Assembly: GCA_009746045.1 (NCBI GenBank)
Contig: RPFO01001162.1
Coordinates: 376,001 to 440,000 of the forward strand
DNA length: 64,000 bases
Source: Mesostigma viride
Lineage: Eukaryota; Streptophyta; Mesostigmatophyceae; Mesostigmatales; Mesostigmataceae
Direction: 5' to 3'
Shown: positions 21,004-31,100 of the stretch, one piece after another
How positions within the stretch are numbered: position 1 is the stretch's first letter
Layout of the letters: the number at the start of each line of letters is the position of its first letter
Notes under the pieces: model-generated
What the model was told of the DNA's origin: nothing
What the model saw: only the letters and a program-made list of their open reading frames with translations
Database searches by the model: none
Position numbers and translations under genes: made by a program

Positions 21004-21324
21004 ATGGCAGGCCGTGCGAGGCCTGCGGGTTGGCTCCGCTACCAAATAATTCGAGCCGCATACGTGCTATCACCGGCAGTTGTTGGGACGGCCTTCATGC
21101 TCTGGATCAGTGCAGACCGCACAACGCTTCAACATGTAAGGAGGGTTGGTGACCATTTCCCCTTGTCCTTTCCACAGCGGGTCATTGAAGGGTATTTAAT
21201 GGTTATGACATGCTCTGGTACGGCTTTCATCTTTAAGGCTTTACGCGGCATATCTGCCAGATCGATCATCGGTCTATTCCCCTATGTTACTTTGATGTTT
21301 ATAATGCTATGGCTTAGCTGCTGA
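21004..21324 (+). CDS. Hypothetical small hydrophobic protein (106 codons)
   Basis: An ATG-initiated open frame with three hydrophobic stretches (AAYVLSPAVVGTAFMLWIS, LMVMTCSGTAFIFKAL, LFPYVTLMFIMLWL). No family was recognised. It could be a chance frame in intronic DNA upstream of the exon at 21412. Confidence 0.25.
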   Translation: MAGRARPAGWLRYQIIRAAYVLSPAVVGTAFMLWISADRTTLQHVRRVGDHFPLSFPQRVIEGYLMVMTCSGTAFIFKALRGISARSIIGLFPYVTLMFIMLWLSC

Positions 21325-21411
21325 ATCAAATCATGGCAAGCGCTGCTGAACCGCCCCTGCGCCGCGGCTGTCCGTGCAGGAGATGGAGAAGAGTGGGCTG
21401 CTGTCGCCTGA

Positions 21412-21509
21412 GAAAGTGGAGGAGGCACGGCTGCGGCAGACCGACGAGATGCGGCGGCTGCGTGAGGTCGCGGAGAGCAAGAGCGACGTTCCTTGGAAAC
21501 AGTGATCGC
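21412..21509 (+). CDS. Coding-like exon running into a minisatellite
   Basis: After a plausible acceptor (CCGTGCAG at about 21369-21376) the frame GAGATGGAGAAG... encodes a charged helical segment (LLSPEKVEEARLRQTDEMRR, then LREVAESKSDVPWKQ) ending at TGA about 21504-21506. The exon start may be as early as 21377. The last ~30 nt are the first copy of the 34-bp repeat. The rest of the gene was not identified. It could be one exon of an unrecognised plus-strand gene or a lone fragment. Confidence 0.4.
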
Positions 21510-21714
21510 AGCAAGAGCGACGTTCCTTGGAAACAGTGCTCGCAGATAGAGCGACGTTCCTTGGAAAAAGTGCTCGCAGATAGAGCGATGTTCCTTGGAA
21601 AAAGTGCTCGCAGCAAGAGGGACGTTCCTCAGAAACAGTGATCGCAGCAATAGCGACGTTCCTCAGAAACAGTGATCGGAGCAAGAGCGACGCCCCTCGG
21701 AAACAGTGATAGGA
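21477..21714 (+). repeat. 34-bp minisatellite, 7 copies
   Basis: The unit starts agcaagagcgacgttccttg and ends gaaacagtgatcgc. Copies diverge progressively toward the right (agatagagcg, cctcagaaac, gcccctcgg variants). The first copy overlaps the end of the coding-like exon. Confidence 0.9.
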
Positions 21715-21719
21715 GCGCT

Positions 21720-22860
21720 TCGTCCGCACGGCCCCTCAGGCTGTGTGGCACACTTTACCCCTGGGCCCCACTCTTGCTACGCGCTAGTAACGTCACACGA
21801 CCCGATCCCCACCCCACGTGCTCCCCATGCAGAGCTTTTCCCCCACGGCACTTCGTCTTGGATGCTTGCGACGTCCGCCTGTCTAGGGATGCACCCACCT
21901 GGCTCACAATGCACCGCGGTAGCGTGCCACCGTAGACGTGCATGGAGCAGGCGGGGTGCTGCCGGCTGCCCAGCCACCGCTATCCCACGGGAGAAGGCGG
22001 TGAACACACGTGTTTGTGTGAATATTGCTACCCTTGTGAGCATGGCGTGTCGCCACCATGCATGCCCCACGCATGGCCACCACCAGGCATTCCGCACGCA
22101 TGGCCACCACCAGGCATGCCATATGCAAGAGTATCTAGGTGCGGTACGCATGGCATAGGCGTGATAGTACCAGACGCCGGCGTGATGGTTCTCAAGCCTA
22201 CCTCGAGTCTTTCCCCGTAGCCCGGGCAGTTGAGGGCACTCAGCCTGCCAGTGGCATCGTGATAGCGTCCGAGTCACAGAAAGTGGTCAGCTGCAGCGAA
22301 GCTGTGGACGTGGGGACCCTCCTTGCAGCCGGGCCAATGTGGTATCAGCTGAAATAAGTGCGCAGCAAATGTGGCTGGATCTGGCGAAACCTTGCAGTGG
22401 GGGACACCAGGTGGCTTTCTGTTGCTTATCCAGTTCAGGCGTAATGGGGTGCCGCTGAGGCAGGCATGAGGCATGGCATACGTGCAGGCTGGCAAACCTA
22501 GGTAGAGTGCCGACTGGCGACTAGTGGAAAACCAGTGAAGCTATCAGGACTCGGCCATCCACTTCAGCTATCTAACCGAATTTTTTATTGCCTAGTACAA
22601 GTTGCAAAGCATCAGTGCATGCACGCTCCCATGCAGCAGCAACGCAGTACCTGCTCAGAAATGTAGGATTGGCAATGGCTGAGAGTTATACAGCAACGAA
22701 TATGCATGGAAATGATGAACTGGTATGCATTTATGCCTTTGTACCCTGCACGCTCCTAGTGAGAAGTTTTGGTTGCTTACCTGTGGCTTCCCTAAACAGG
22801 CAATTTGAGAGAAGGTTGCGCAGGGTCCTGCCCTTGTGTTGTGCATCAACCAGCTGGACG
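21720..22860. other. Intergenic, minor repeats only
   Basis: Near 22055-22115 the phrase gcatggccaccaccaggcat is tandemly repeated two to three times. Open frames up to about 165 codons cross this stretch but lack motifs. Confidence 0.4.
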
Positions 22861-22989
22861 ATTATCTACCCTCAAACCCTGCCATTTATTCCCTTATGTG
22901 TCGCGTCCCTAGACTGTGGGTCTGTGAAAGATATAGCCCTAGCGCAAAGAAAACAATTAGGCCCCTGCCCGGCACGATATGCACGGGAA

Positions 22990-23960
22990 ACACCTGCCAT
23001 GCCAAGGGCCAGGGCCTCCGTTTTGGGGCTGATTTCTAGACCAACCGCCCGAGCCTCGAGTGCCAGGCAGTCCAGCCAAAGTTGGGCAGATGCCGGCTTC
23101 TCGATGAGCGTGATGTCGTCGGCATAAATGAGGTCAGCTCGTGAATTCTGCTTGTTAGTCGGCCCCCCTTCCCCAAGCTCGTTCGTGATCGCTAGGCCAG
23201 GGGCACGGCCTGCAATGCTAGCAAAGCGAGCACGTGCCTGGCGCATAACATAATCCACTACAATAATAAACAGGTACGGCGACAGGACGCAACCCTGCCA
23301 GACGCCGGTCTGCAGTGGACATGGCGGGGTAATGCCGTGTTGAGCGCGCACCGAAGTGGTCGACCCCTCATACAGCGTGCGGATGACGGTAATCAGGGGA
23401 CTGGGGACGCGAGCGCGAGCAAGTACACTGAGCCCATAGAGCGTCCCGGAGGACAGAATCAAAAGCCTTAATGAAGTCGACGAAGATCAGGATGGCGGGA
23501 AACTCACCAGGTTGCAGGAGAGCGATTTCCTCGAAGAGGCGACGCGCAACGAAGATGGGCATGACGGTGTTGCGCCCAGGACGAAAGCCCATTTGACTTT
23601 CCCCTACATGATGGTCGAGAGCAGAACGAAGGCGGTTGAGGATCATGGGCATGCATGAACAACTTGAGTGCGGCGCTTGGGATGCAGACTCCTCGGTAGT
23701 TGGCGGGGTCGTCAGGGGAACCTTTGTTTTTGTACAGCATAATACGGTAGCTGTGCTGCCACTCAGGAATCGGCGGCGCGTCGGCAAGCAGGATCCGGTT
23801 GCAGACGTCAAGCAGGAGCCCCGTGAGCGCCGTCAGCTTAATCACCGGGGCGGGGCTGAGCTGGTCAGGGCCAACGGCGGCGTAGAAGCGGAGTTGCTTG
23901 GCGGCGGTGCTCAGCTCGAGCTCGGTGCATTAACGGCGGTAGCTCGTTGGCCGGGTCGGC
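22990..23960 (-). mobile_element. LINE fragment carrying reverse transcriptase core
   Basis: A minus-strand RT segment truncated at both ends. From about 23960: KQLRFYAAVGPDQLSPAPVI, LLDVCNRILLADAPPIPEW, YRIMLYKNKGSPDDPANYRG, MGFRPGRNTVMPIFVARRLF, ILIFVDFIKAFDSVL, GVWQGCVLSPYLFIIVVDY, and the YADD catalytic box in LIYADDITLIEKP (about 23140-23100). At least two frame changes (near 23660 and 23430) break it. Nearly identical to the plus-strand copy at 24766-26388; homology stops at GMAG near 22996. Confidence 0.88.
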
Positions 23961-24377
23961 CAGGGGTTCCGTCACTGAGGGCCGGCCGGGTACGTGTAGT
24001 CCTGCTCAGCGGCGGGCGGCGTGGGCGGCGCAGGGACGTCCGCAGGCGCCACTAGCTGCCAGGCGCGCGGCCGCCAGAGGGCCAAGCGGCGGAGGCGGCG
24101 GGGGGGCGCCGAGTAGCCGGGACTGGGAGCTAGGAATACAACTGGTCAAGCTGCTGCTGCGGTGAGCCAGAGATCGAGCGTCCGCGGCGCCGGCTGCGCG
24201 GCGCCGGCTGGCCGTTGGGCATTGGACGTTGGGCGTGAACAATGATATACTGAATAAAAACTCTTTCCTTCTCTGTACACGTGCATGTACTAATATCCTT
24301 GCAAAAGTAACGATGAGTTCCATCTTCCTTGCCAAACAATTGCCCATGCAATGCCATGCACCATATGCCATAATTAT

Positions 24378-24764
24378 TGGGCCGCACTTGGCCCGCGCAG
24401 ATCAGGTAGACACATCAGATAGACTAGCTGGCACCGAGCTCGCCCAGCCTGGGCGTTATGTCCTCACCTGGCGCGCCCCAGGCCGCGCGCGGCAGGGCCG
24501 CCACCCGTGGACTTTCCGTGATAGACTCGGCATGGACATGTGCTACCCTAGACGAGACGGGCTCACACCCGGGCAGCCTCCTGGTTTGTCTGTAATATGG
24601 AGGCAGATGGTACGCAAGGATAGATGGCAAGTAGTGAAGAAGGAGACCACCTTAAGTCTGTGGGGGCTCCGCGTGTGACCGCGTATGGCATTCATAGCGA
24701 TTCGGGCCATGGTGCCCACAAACCTGTAACTAGGACCTTTATAGCTTACATCATCCATTCCATG
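24378..24764 (+). mobile_element. LINE fragment, ORF2 C-terminus and 3' UTR
   Basis: Encodes ADQVDTSDRLAGTELAQPGR, YVLTWRAPGRARQGRHPWTF and IWRQMVRKDRWQVVKKE, colinear with 26040-26320 of the larger copy. The 3' UTR ends in taggacctttatagcttaca / tcatccattccatgg and directly abuts the next LINE copy. Confidence 0.8.
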
Positions 24765-24846
24765 GCGGTTCCTGCTTGACGTCTGCAACCGGATCCTGCT
24801 TGCCGACGCGCCGCCGATTCCTGAGTGGCAGCACAGCTACCGTATT

Positions 24847-25980
24847 ATGCTGTACAAAAACAAAGGTTCCCCTGACGACCCCGCCAACTACAGAGGAGTC
24901 TGCATCCAGAGCGCCGCACTTAAGTTGTTCATGCGCATGATCCTCAACCGCCTTCGTTCTGCTCTCGACTGTCACCTTGGGGAAAGTCAAATGGGCTTCC
25001 GTCCTGGGCGCAACACCGTCATGGCCATCTTCGTCGCGCGTCGCCTCTTCGAGGAAATCGCTCTCCTGCAACCTGGTGAGTTTCCCGCAATCCTGATCTT
25101 CGTCGACTTCATCAAGGCTTTTGATTCTGTCCTCTGGGACGCTCTATGGGCTGTACTTGCTCGCGCTCGCGTCCCCACTCCCCTGATTACCGTCATCCGC
25201 ACGCTGTATGAGGGGTCGACCACTTCGGTGCGCACTCAACACGGCATTACCCCGCCCTGCCCACTGCAGACCGGCGTCTGGCAGGGTTGCGTCCTGTCGC
25301 CGTACCTGTTTATTATTGTAGTGGATTATGTTATGCGCCAGGCACGTGCTCGCTTTGCTAGCATTGCAGGCCGTGCCCCTGGCCTAGCGATCACGAACGA
25401 GCTTGGGGAAGGGGGGCCGACTAACAAGCAGAATTTACTAGCTGACCTCATTTACGCCGACGACATCACGCTCATTGAGAAGCCGGAGTCTGCCCAACTT
25501 TGGCTGGACTGCCTGGCGCTCGAGGCTCGGGCGGTTGGTCTAGAAATCAGCCCCAAAACGGAGGCCCTGGCCCTCGGCATGGCAGGGCCCCCACCCACAC
25601 TCCGCCTCTTAGACGATGCCGAGGTCAACTACCCTCCTTCAGGCCGCTTCAAGCTGCTCGGCAGTTGGCTTCCCGACTGCGAGGACGACATGACGACACG
25701 GATCGGCATGGCGTGGGCGCACCTCCATGACCACCGCCGCTGGTGGAGCAACCCCGCCCTACCCCGGATCGTCAAGCGTGACCTCTTCAAGGTCGTCATT
25801 CTGACGATCCTGACCTACGGCGCCGAGACGTGGACACTGATGCAGGAGCTGGATCGGAGCAACGACTCGACGGCGCCGTCACCAAGATGTTGCGCAAGGC
25901 CCTTAACATCCCCTTTGGTTTGCACATTAGTAATGAGGATTTGTACGCTGATTTGCCCTATGTTTCCCACAATTAATTAA
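24847..25980 (+). pseudogene. LINE reverse transcriptase (377 codons open)
   Basis: RNA-templated DNA polymerase of the LINE. Palm motifs are visible as F-V-D-F-I-K-A-F-D (about 25107) and Y-A-D-D (about 25456). It lacks the endonuclease N-terminus through 5' truncation and is frameshifted after position 25850, so it is not expected to be autonomous. Confidence 0.88.
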
Positions 25981-25999
25981 TTGCCCTATGTTTCCCACA
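25950..25999. repeat. Short duplication with TTAA spacer inside the LINE
   Basis: ttgccctatgtttcccaca occurs twice (about 25950-25968 and 25980-25998), separated by attaattaa. It breaks the reading frame of the LINE C-terminus. Confidence 0.8.
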
Positions 26000-26400
26000 T
26001 TATTAGGCACAGGCGCCTGGGCCTAGCCGGGCACCTGGCCCGCACAGATCAGGTAGATACATCAGATAGACTAGCTGGCACCAAGCCCGCCCAGCCTGGG
26101 CGATATGTCCTCACCTGGCGTGCCCCCGGCCGCGCGCGGCAGGGCCGCCACCCGTGGACTTTTCGTGATAGACTCGGCATGGACATGTGCTACACTAGAC
26201 GTGACGGGCTCACCCCCGGGCAGCCTCCTGGTTTGTCTGTAATATGGAGGCAGATGGTGCGCAAGGATAGATGGCAAGTAGTGATGAAGGAGACCACCCC
26301 CAAGCCTGTGGGGGCTCCGCGTGTGACCAAGTATGGCATTCATAGCGATTCGGGCCGCGGTGCCCACACCCCTGTAACTAGGACCTAGATAGCTTATACC

Positions 26401-26563
26401 ATCCATTCCATCCCATGTTCCGCTCCCACTGAGGACTTATGCTCACGTGACGCAGTCACGTGTCTATTAATTAATTAATCCATTCCATCCCATGTTTCCC
26501 TCCCACTGAGGAATTATGCTCACGTGACGCAGTCACGTGTCTATTAATTAATTAATTAATTAA
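26401..26563 (+). repeat. Tandem LINE 3' ends, two ~80-bp copies
   Basis: The block ccattccatcccatgtt...ctcccactgagga, then cacgtgacgcagtcacgtgt ending in ctattaattaatta, is repeated at about 26401-26480 and 26481-26563. The palindromic cacgtgacgcagtcacgtg is conserved, and degenerate forms recur at about 26690 and 27379. Confidence 0.85.
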
Positions 26564-26940
26564 ATGATTATTGGAGCTAAGGCCAGGGCCAGGTTGATCC
26601 AAATTGATGACAAAAGCATGCGTTGTCAGGTGCAAGCCATCATGACACGTCATGCAGGGAGCCACATATCCAGGCAACCATTGGTAAACAACCACACGAC
26701 GCAATCATGTGTAAATTTGATTAATCCGTGCATCAGATGCAGATGGTAATTTTGCCCATGAGGAATGCGCGGGCTCGTCATCCCGATGCAGGAGACGTAT
26801 TTAAAGCGCCAGCTCCCCTCTGCATATGTGGCTGGGGTGGTTAGTAGAATGGGACAGGCGGGTCTCTCCTGAGCTTGTACTGCACATCGTGAGTGCACGG
26901 CTCTCATTCTCCTTGCCGCCGTAGCACGCGGAAGTGAAGC
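26564..26940. other. Degenerate LINE-flanking DNA
   Basis: Includes a weak copy of the 3'-end motif near 26690-26725 (acacgacgcaatcatgtgta). No coding signal otherwise. Confidence 0.35.
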
Positions 26941-26954
26941 CTAGCGCCAAACAT

Positions 26955-27405
26955 TGTCCCTGGGCACCTTGGCCCGCACCAATCAGGTAGACACATCAGA
27001 TACGAGCCCTCATCAGATAGGGCGTTTAATCCTCATAAGCACACGGCGGACCCCTGGCTATGCGCGGCAAGGTGGCCACCCCTGGACTTTCCACCGTACT
27101 GACCGTAGGCAAGGCAAGGACATGGGCTATCCTAGAAGGGAACAGGCTCACGCCTGGGCAGCCTCCTGGCTAATCTGTACGTTATCTGGGGGCTAATGAC
27201 TCACAAAGATAAGTGGCAGGACTTTATGAAGGATACCTACCCCGAATCAGTACGTAACATGTGTGACCAAAGTCGGTAGTACTTAGCGATTCGGGCCATG
27301 GCACCCGCAAACGTGCAACTAGGGATTAGGTAGACTCTGGGGATCCCACTCCATTCCCATTTCAATCAGGATTTGTGCTCACGTGACTCAGTCACATGTA
27401 AACTT
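26955..27405 (+). mobile_element. Older, degenerate LINE C-terminus and 3' UTR
   Basis: GTLARTNQVDTSD, ARQGGHPWTFH and GKDMGYPRREQAHAWAASW echo the LINE C-terminus of 26040-26250 with gaps. The 3' part (ccactccattcccatt, gctcacgtgactcagtcaca) echoes the 26401-26563 ends. Confidence 0.65.
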
Positions 27406-27731
27406 AGTCCCTGTAGAGGAGACGGCTTTCACAACATTTCGCATCTGTATGATCGTGATATGCCTGGCCTGACCATGCCTTGCGAACGGCAGGTAGCCCT
27501 GAAACGCAGTAGGCACCTACAGGCCAGTGGGTGGACCCTCCCCCCCCCCCCCCCCCTATTCCTCCGGGCATCAACCATGTACTCCCCGCTGCCAGCCTCC
27601 CATGACAACGTGCTTACTGAAATCTCGCCAGTGATGGGGAAAGACTTTCCCCTCCCGCCTTCATGTCCAGATCTCCCAGCCACCCCAAGCATGACTCTCC
27701 CACCATCCAAGAAGGCGTCTACGCACCCCCC
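27406..27731. other. Downstream flank of the coiled-coil gene
   Basis: Contains a C17 homopolymer at about 27540-27556. This is the presumed 3' UTR side of the minus-strand gene ending at 27732. No independent gene is seen. Confidence 0.35.
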
Positions 27732-28159
27732 TCACGTAAACGACGAGTCGTGCGGGTGCATCGCGTCCTGCAGTATGCTGATCGTGCCTTCCTTCTCGAG
27801 CAGCTCCCCCTCAAGCGCCGCCACACGCGCCCGCAGCTCCTGGACCAGAGTGCTTTGCTCCCCCATCGCGCGCCGTGCCGCCGCCAGCTCGCCCTCGGCG
27901 TCCTTGCGCCGCTGCTCCGCGTGCTCCAGCATGTCCCGCGCGTCCCGTAACGTGCGAGCCTCCTCCTCCAGCTGCGTGCACACAAGCCGGCGCTGCTCCA
28001 GCTCTCCCGCCAGTGCCGCGCACTTGGCCTGCACGTCCTTGAGGCCCAGGCGTGCGCCCTCGCCCTCGTCCACTGCCGCCTGCAGCTTGCGTCGACTGGC
28101 CTCGGCATCGGCGCTCGCCTTGCCCGCCTCCGCCTCGCGCTCCCGCAGCTGCGCCTCGG
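27732..28159 (-). CDS. Coiled-coil gene, last exon 19
   Basis: After TTGACCAG|, phase 1 join giving Ala. Coiled coil ([40 protein letters not shown]) ending [12 protein letters not shown] then TGA. The bases at the stop (AC|GTGAGG) could also act as a donor, but no further coiled-coil exon is visible downstream. Confidence 0.78.
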
Positions 28160-31100
28160 CTGGTCAAAGGTGGTGGTGATTGTTATTTAAGTGATTGTCG
28201 GGATGATGGTGGTGATTATTGTTGTTGTTAGTGATTGTCGGGGTGGTGGGATGTGGCGGTAGTGGGAAAATATTGTGAATGAAGGGGTTAGTGGGAGCCA
28301 TGGTGTGGGGTGGCCACAAGAAAAGGATGACACACGTTGGATTGACGATGTAAGGTGTATTGGGTGCAGGCAGTGCCCGGACCACAGGTCGGGCCCCTTA
28401 TGCTTGCACATGAGCACAGCGTGGCACACGCACGCACCCGGTGGCTAGTGCGGCATCTCCTTGGTGAAAGGGCTGACGAAAGTCGGGGTGCGTGACTACA
28501 AGTATTCGGCCGCCAGCGGTGGCGCTCATTCACACCCTCACACACTTCTCATACACAACTGCTATGCATGCGGACCACCTTGCCATGCTGAGACACCTCC
28601 CAAAATGCCCCACATTCCATGCACGCCTGCGCCCCCACCTGCCCATTCCATGCACACCTGAACCCACGTACCTGCGCTGAGGCTGTCGCTGAGCATGCGG
28701 TTGTGCAGGTCCTTCACCTCCGCCTCCTCCTGCGCCCCGGCCAGCTGCCCCTCCAGCTCCTCCAGTTTCTGTGACAGGCTGCTGACCTCGGCGTGCAATC
28801 GCTGGGTCTGTAGCCATGGGTGTGGGGGGGGAAGGACCTTGCGCGGGCGTGAGTAAGTATGTGTGTATGAATGTGTACGCATGTGTTTGTGTATGCATAT
28901 GTGTGTGTGTGTGGAAGGGGCGGCCGGCAGGAAGCAGGGCACAACAAACTAGGGACCAGCTGCTAGGGGCCACACACCCCTCCTGCGTGATGCGGCACAT
29001 GCAAACAGGACAACCCTCCTGCGTGATGCGGCACACGCAAACAGGACAACCCTCATGCGTGATGCGGCACACGCAAACAGGACAACCCTCCTGCGTGATG
29101 CGGCACACGCAAACAGGACAACCCTCATGCGTGATGCGGCACATGCAAACAGGACAACCCTCATGCGTGATGCGGCACATGCAAACAGGACAACCCTCAT
29201 GCGTGATGCGGCACATGCAGACAGGGGAACCCAAGCGTTACCGAGCACACATTAATGTATTGAGATCACTAAGCTCCCAAGAAGACCAGCATTTGATTGA
29301 ATACAATAAGTGGAGCATTGGCACACATGCAGCAGTTACAGTGGCCTTAAGGTTTCTCAGTCCGCACGCGGAAGCAAGAAGCCTCCAGGGTGGAAGGGAG
29401 GGAAAAGAAACGATTGCGGATCATTGCCGGCCTAGCTTGCTTAAGGCATGGTCCGCCGACACACAAGCTGACATCATCCTAAATTAAGTAACACCATTGG
29501 CATGCGTCACGCGCCGGCCTGAACAGAGCTGAAAACGCCACTACACATAATGTGGCCACGCACCCCCAGGCTAGTGCGTTAACCGTACAGGTAGTCGTAC
29601 AAGGTTCTCAAGACTGACAAACATAAATCTTGCCCATCGACCCCTTGGGTCGGTCCGAGTCCACTATACAATATTAATCACGACTCACTCAAAAAACAAA
29701 TCAGTCGAAGATTCGTTAAGCAACCAGCCGACCCTACAGGTCCGTCGCTAATTTCAGCCGGTGCAACCAAATACGAAACTTTGCAAGCAAGTCGTATAAA
29801 ACCTATTATTAATAATTTTCGGACCACTAATTAATAGCCACCGACCCTTATAAACAACTGGGTCATCCAAGGAAAAATCAGGCGAGCATGAAACCGTTTG
29901 TACAGATAGAATTAGTCAGCCCATGTCGCAGACAGCCTTCCACATGCAGGCCAAGGCATAGGGGCCCTATCTTTCCCACATGCGTTAATAAAACTATATT
30001 CAGAGAAAACCGATTAATTAAACACGTGCTCCTGTTGGGGAGTCCAGGAGCACCAGAGTGCTTTTAATCCCTGAGTGTGCACAGCGGGCAGGGGGCAGAG
30101 ATCCCCCCCCCTTCCCTCATGCCACAGCCATGCCACAGGGGACACAATCCGGCACGTCGAAACGATCCGGCAGACCCTGTGGGTGCATGATGAAGCTTCG
30201 ACATAGCTAGCAAAAGCATAGCTGGTGCAGTAGGGCTGCCTCATGGTCCAGTGGCCACCGATAGGCTTGGAACTCATTTAGAGGCGCCGGTTTCGGCGAA
30301 TATAAACTTGGCCTCTCCCAAAGCCTGAGGGTTTTTAGGGGCATACCCAGGGTTCACCCACGACCCCGACAACATGGATGCCACATGCCACACGCAATGC
30401 CACGCCATTGCCACGAAATAACCACCCACCTCCTGCTGCAACGTTATGATGAAATAGAGAAGAACCCACCTCCTGCTGCAACGTTATGATGAAATAGAGA
30501 ACCCACCTCCTGCTGCAACGTTATGATGAAATAGAGAACAACCCACCTCCTGCTGCAACGTTATGATGAAAAAGAGAACACCCACCTCCCGCTGCAACGT
30601 TATGATGAAATAGAGAGCCCACCTCCCGCTGCAACGTTATGATGAAATAGAGAACCCACCTCCCGCTGCAACGTTATGATGAAATAGAGAACCCACCTCC
30701 CGCTGCAACGTTATGATGAAATAGAGAACAACCCACCTCCTGCTGCGACGTTATGATGAAATAGAGAACCCACCTCCCGCTGCAACGTTATGATGAAATA
30801 GAGAACACCCACCTCCTGCTGCAACGTTATGATGAAATAGAGAACCCACCTCCTGCTGCAACGTTATGATGAAATAGAGAACCCACCTCCCGCTGCAACG
30901 TTATGATGAAATAGAGAACCCACCTCCTGCTGCAACGTTATGATGAAATAGAGAACCCACCTCCTGCTGCAACGTTATGATGAAATAGAGAACAACCCAC
31001 CTCCCGCTGCAACGTTATGATGAAATAGAGAACCCACCTCCCGCTGCAACGTTATGATGAAATAGAGAACCCACCTCCCGCTGCAACGTTATGATGAAAT

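Larger units (their letters stand above)
24766..26485 (+). mobile_element. LINE copy with near-complete RT, C-terminus and (TTAA)n tail
   Basis: The best-preserved copy of the family in the window. One open frame (24847-25980) spans the RT: YRIMLYKNKGSPDDPANYRG, GFRPGRNTVMAIFVARRLFE, ILIFVDFIKAFDSVLWDALW, GVWQGCVLSPYLFIIVVDY, YADDITLIEKPES and FKLLGSWLPDCEDD. The frame is lost after AETWTLMQELD, and an inserted duplication at 25951-25999 follows. The C-terminal block resumes in ORF 25981-26388 (HIIRHRRLGLAGHLARTDQV, WTFRDRLGMDMCYTRRDG). The 5' end is truncated within the RT lead at 24766. The 3' UTR ends in attaattaattaa (about 26468-26478). Confidence 0.9.

Noticed and set aside
28816-29487. 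223-codon plus-strand frame with [12 protein letters not shown] repeats
   Set aside because: 36-bp minisatellite read in an open frame; lies in intron 17 and antisense to the gene.
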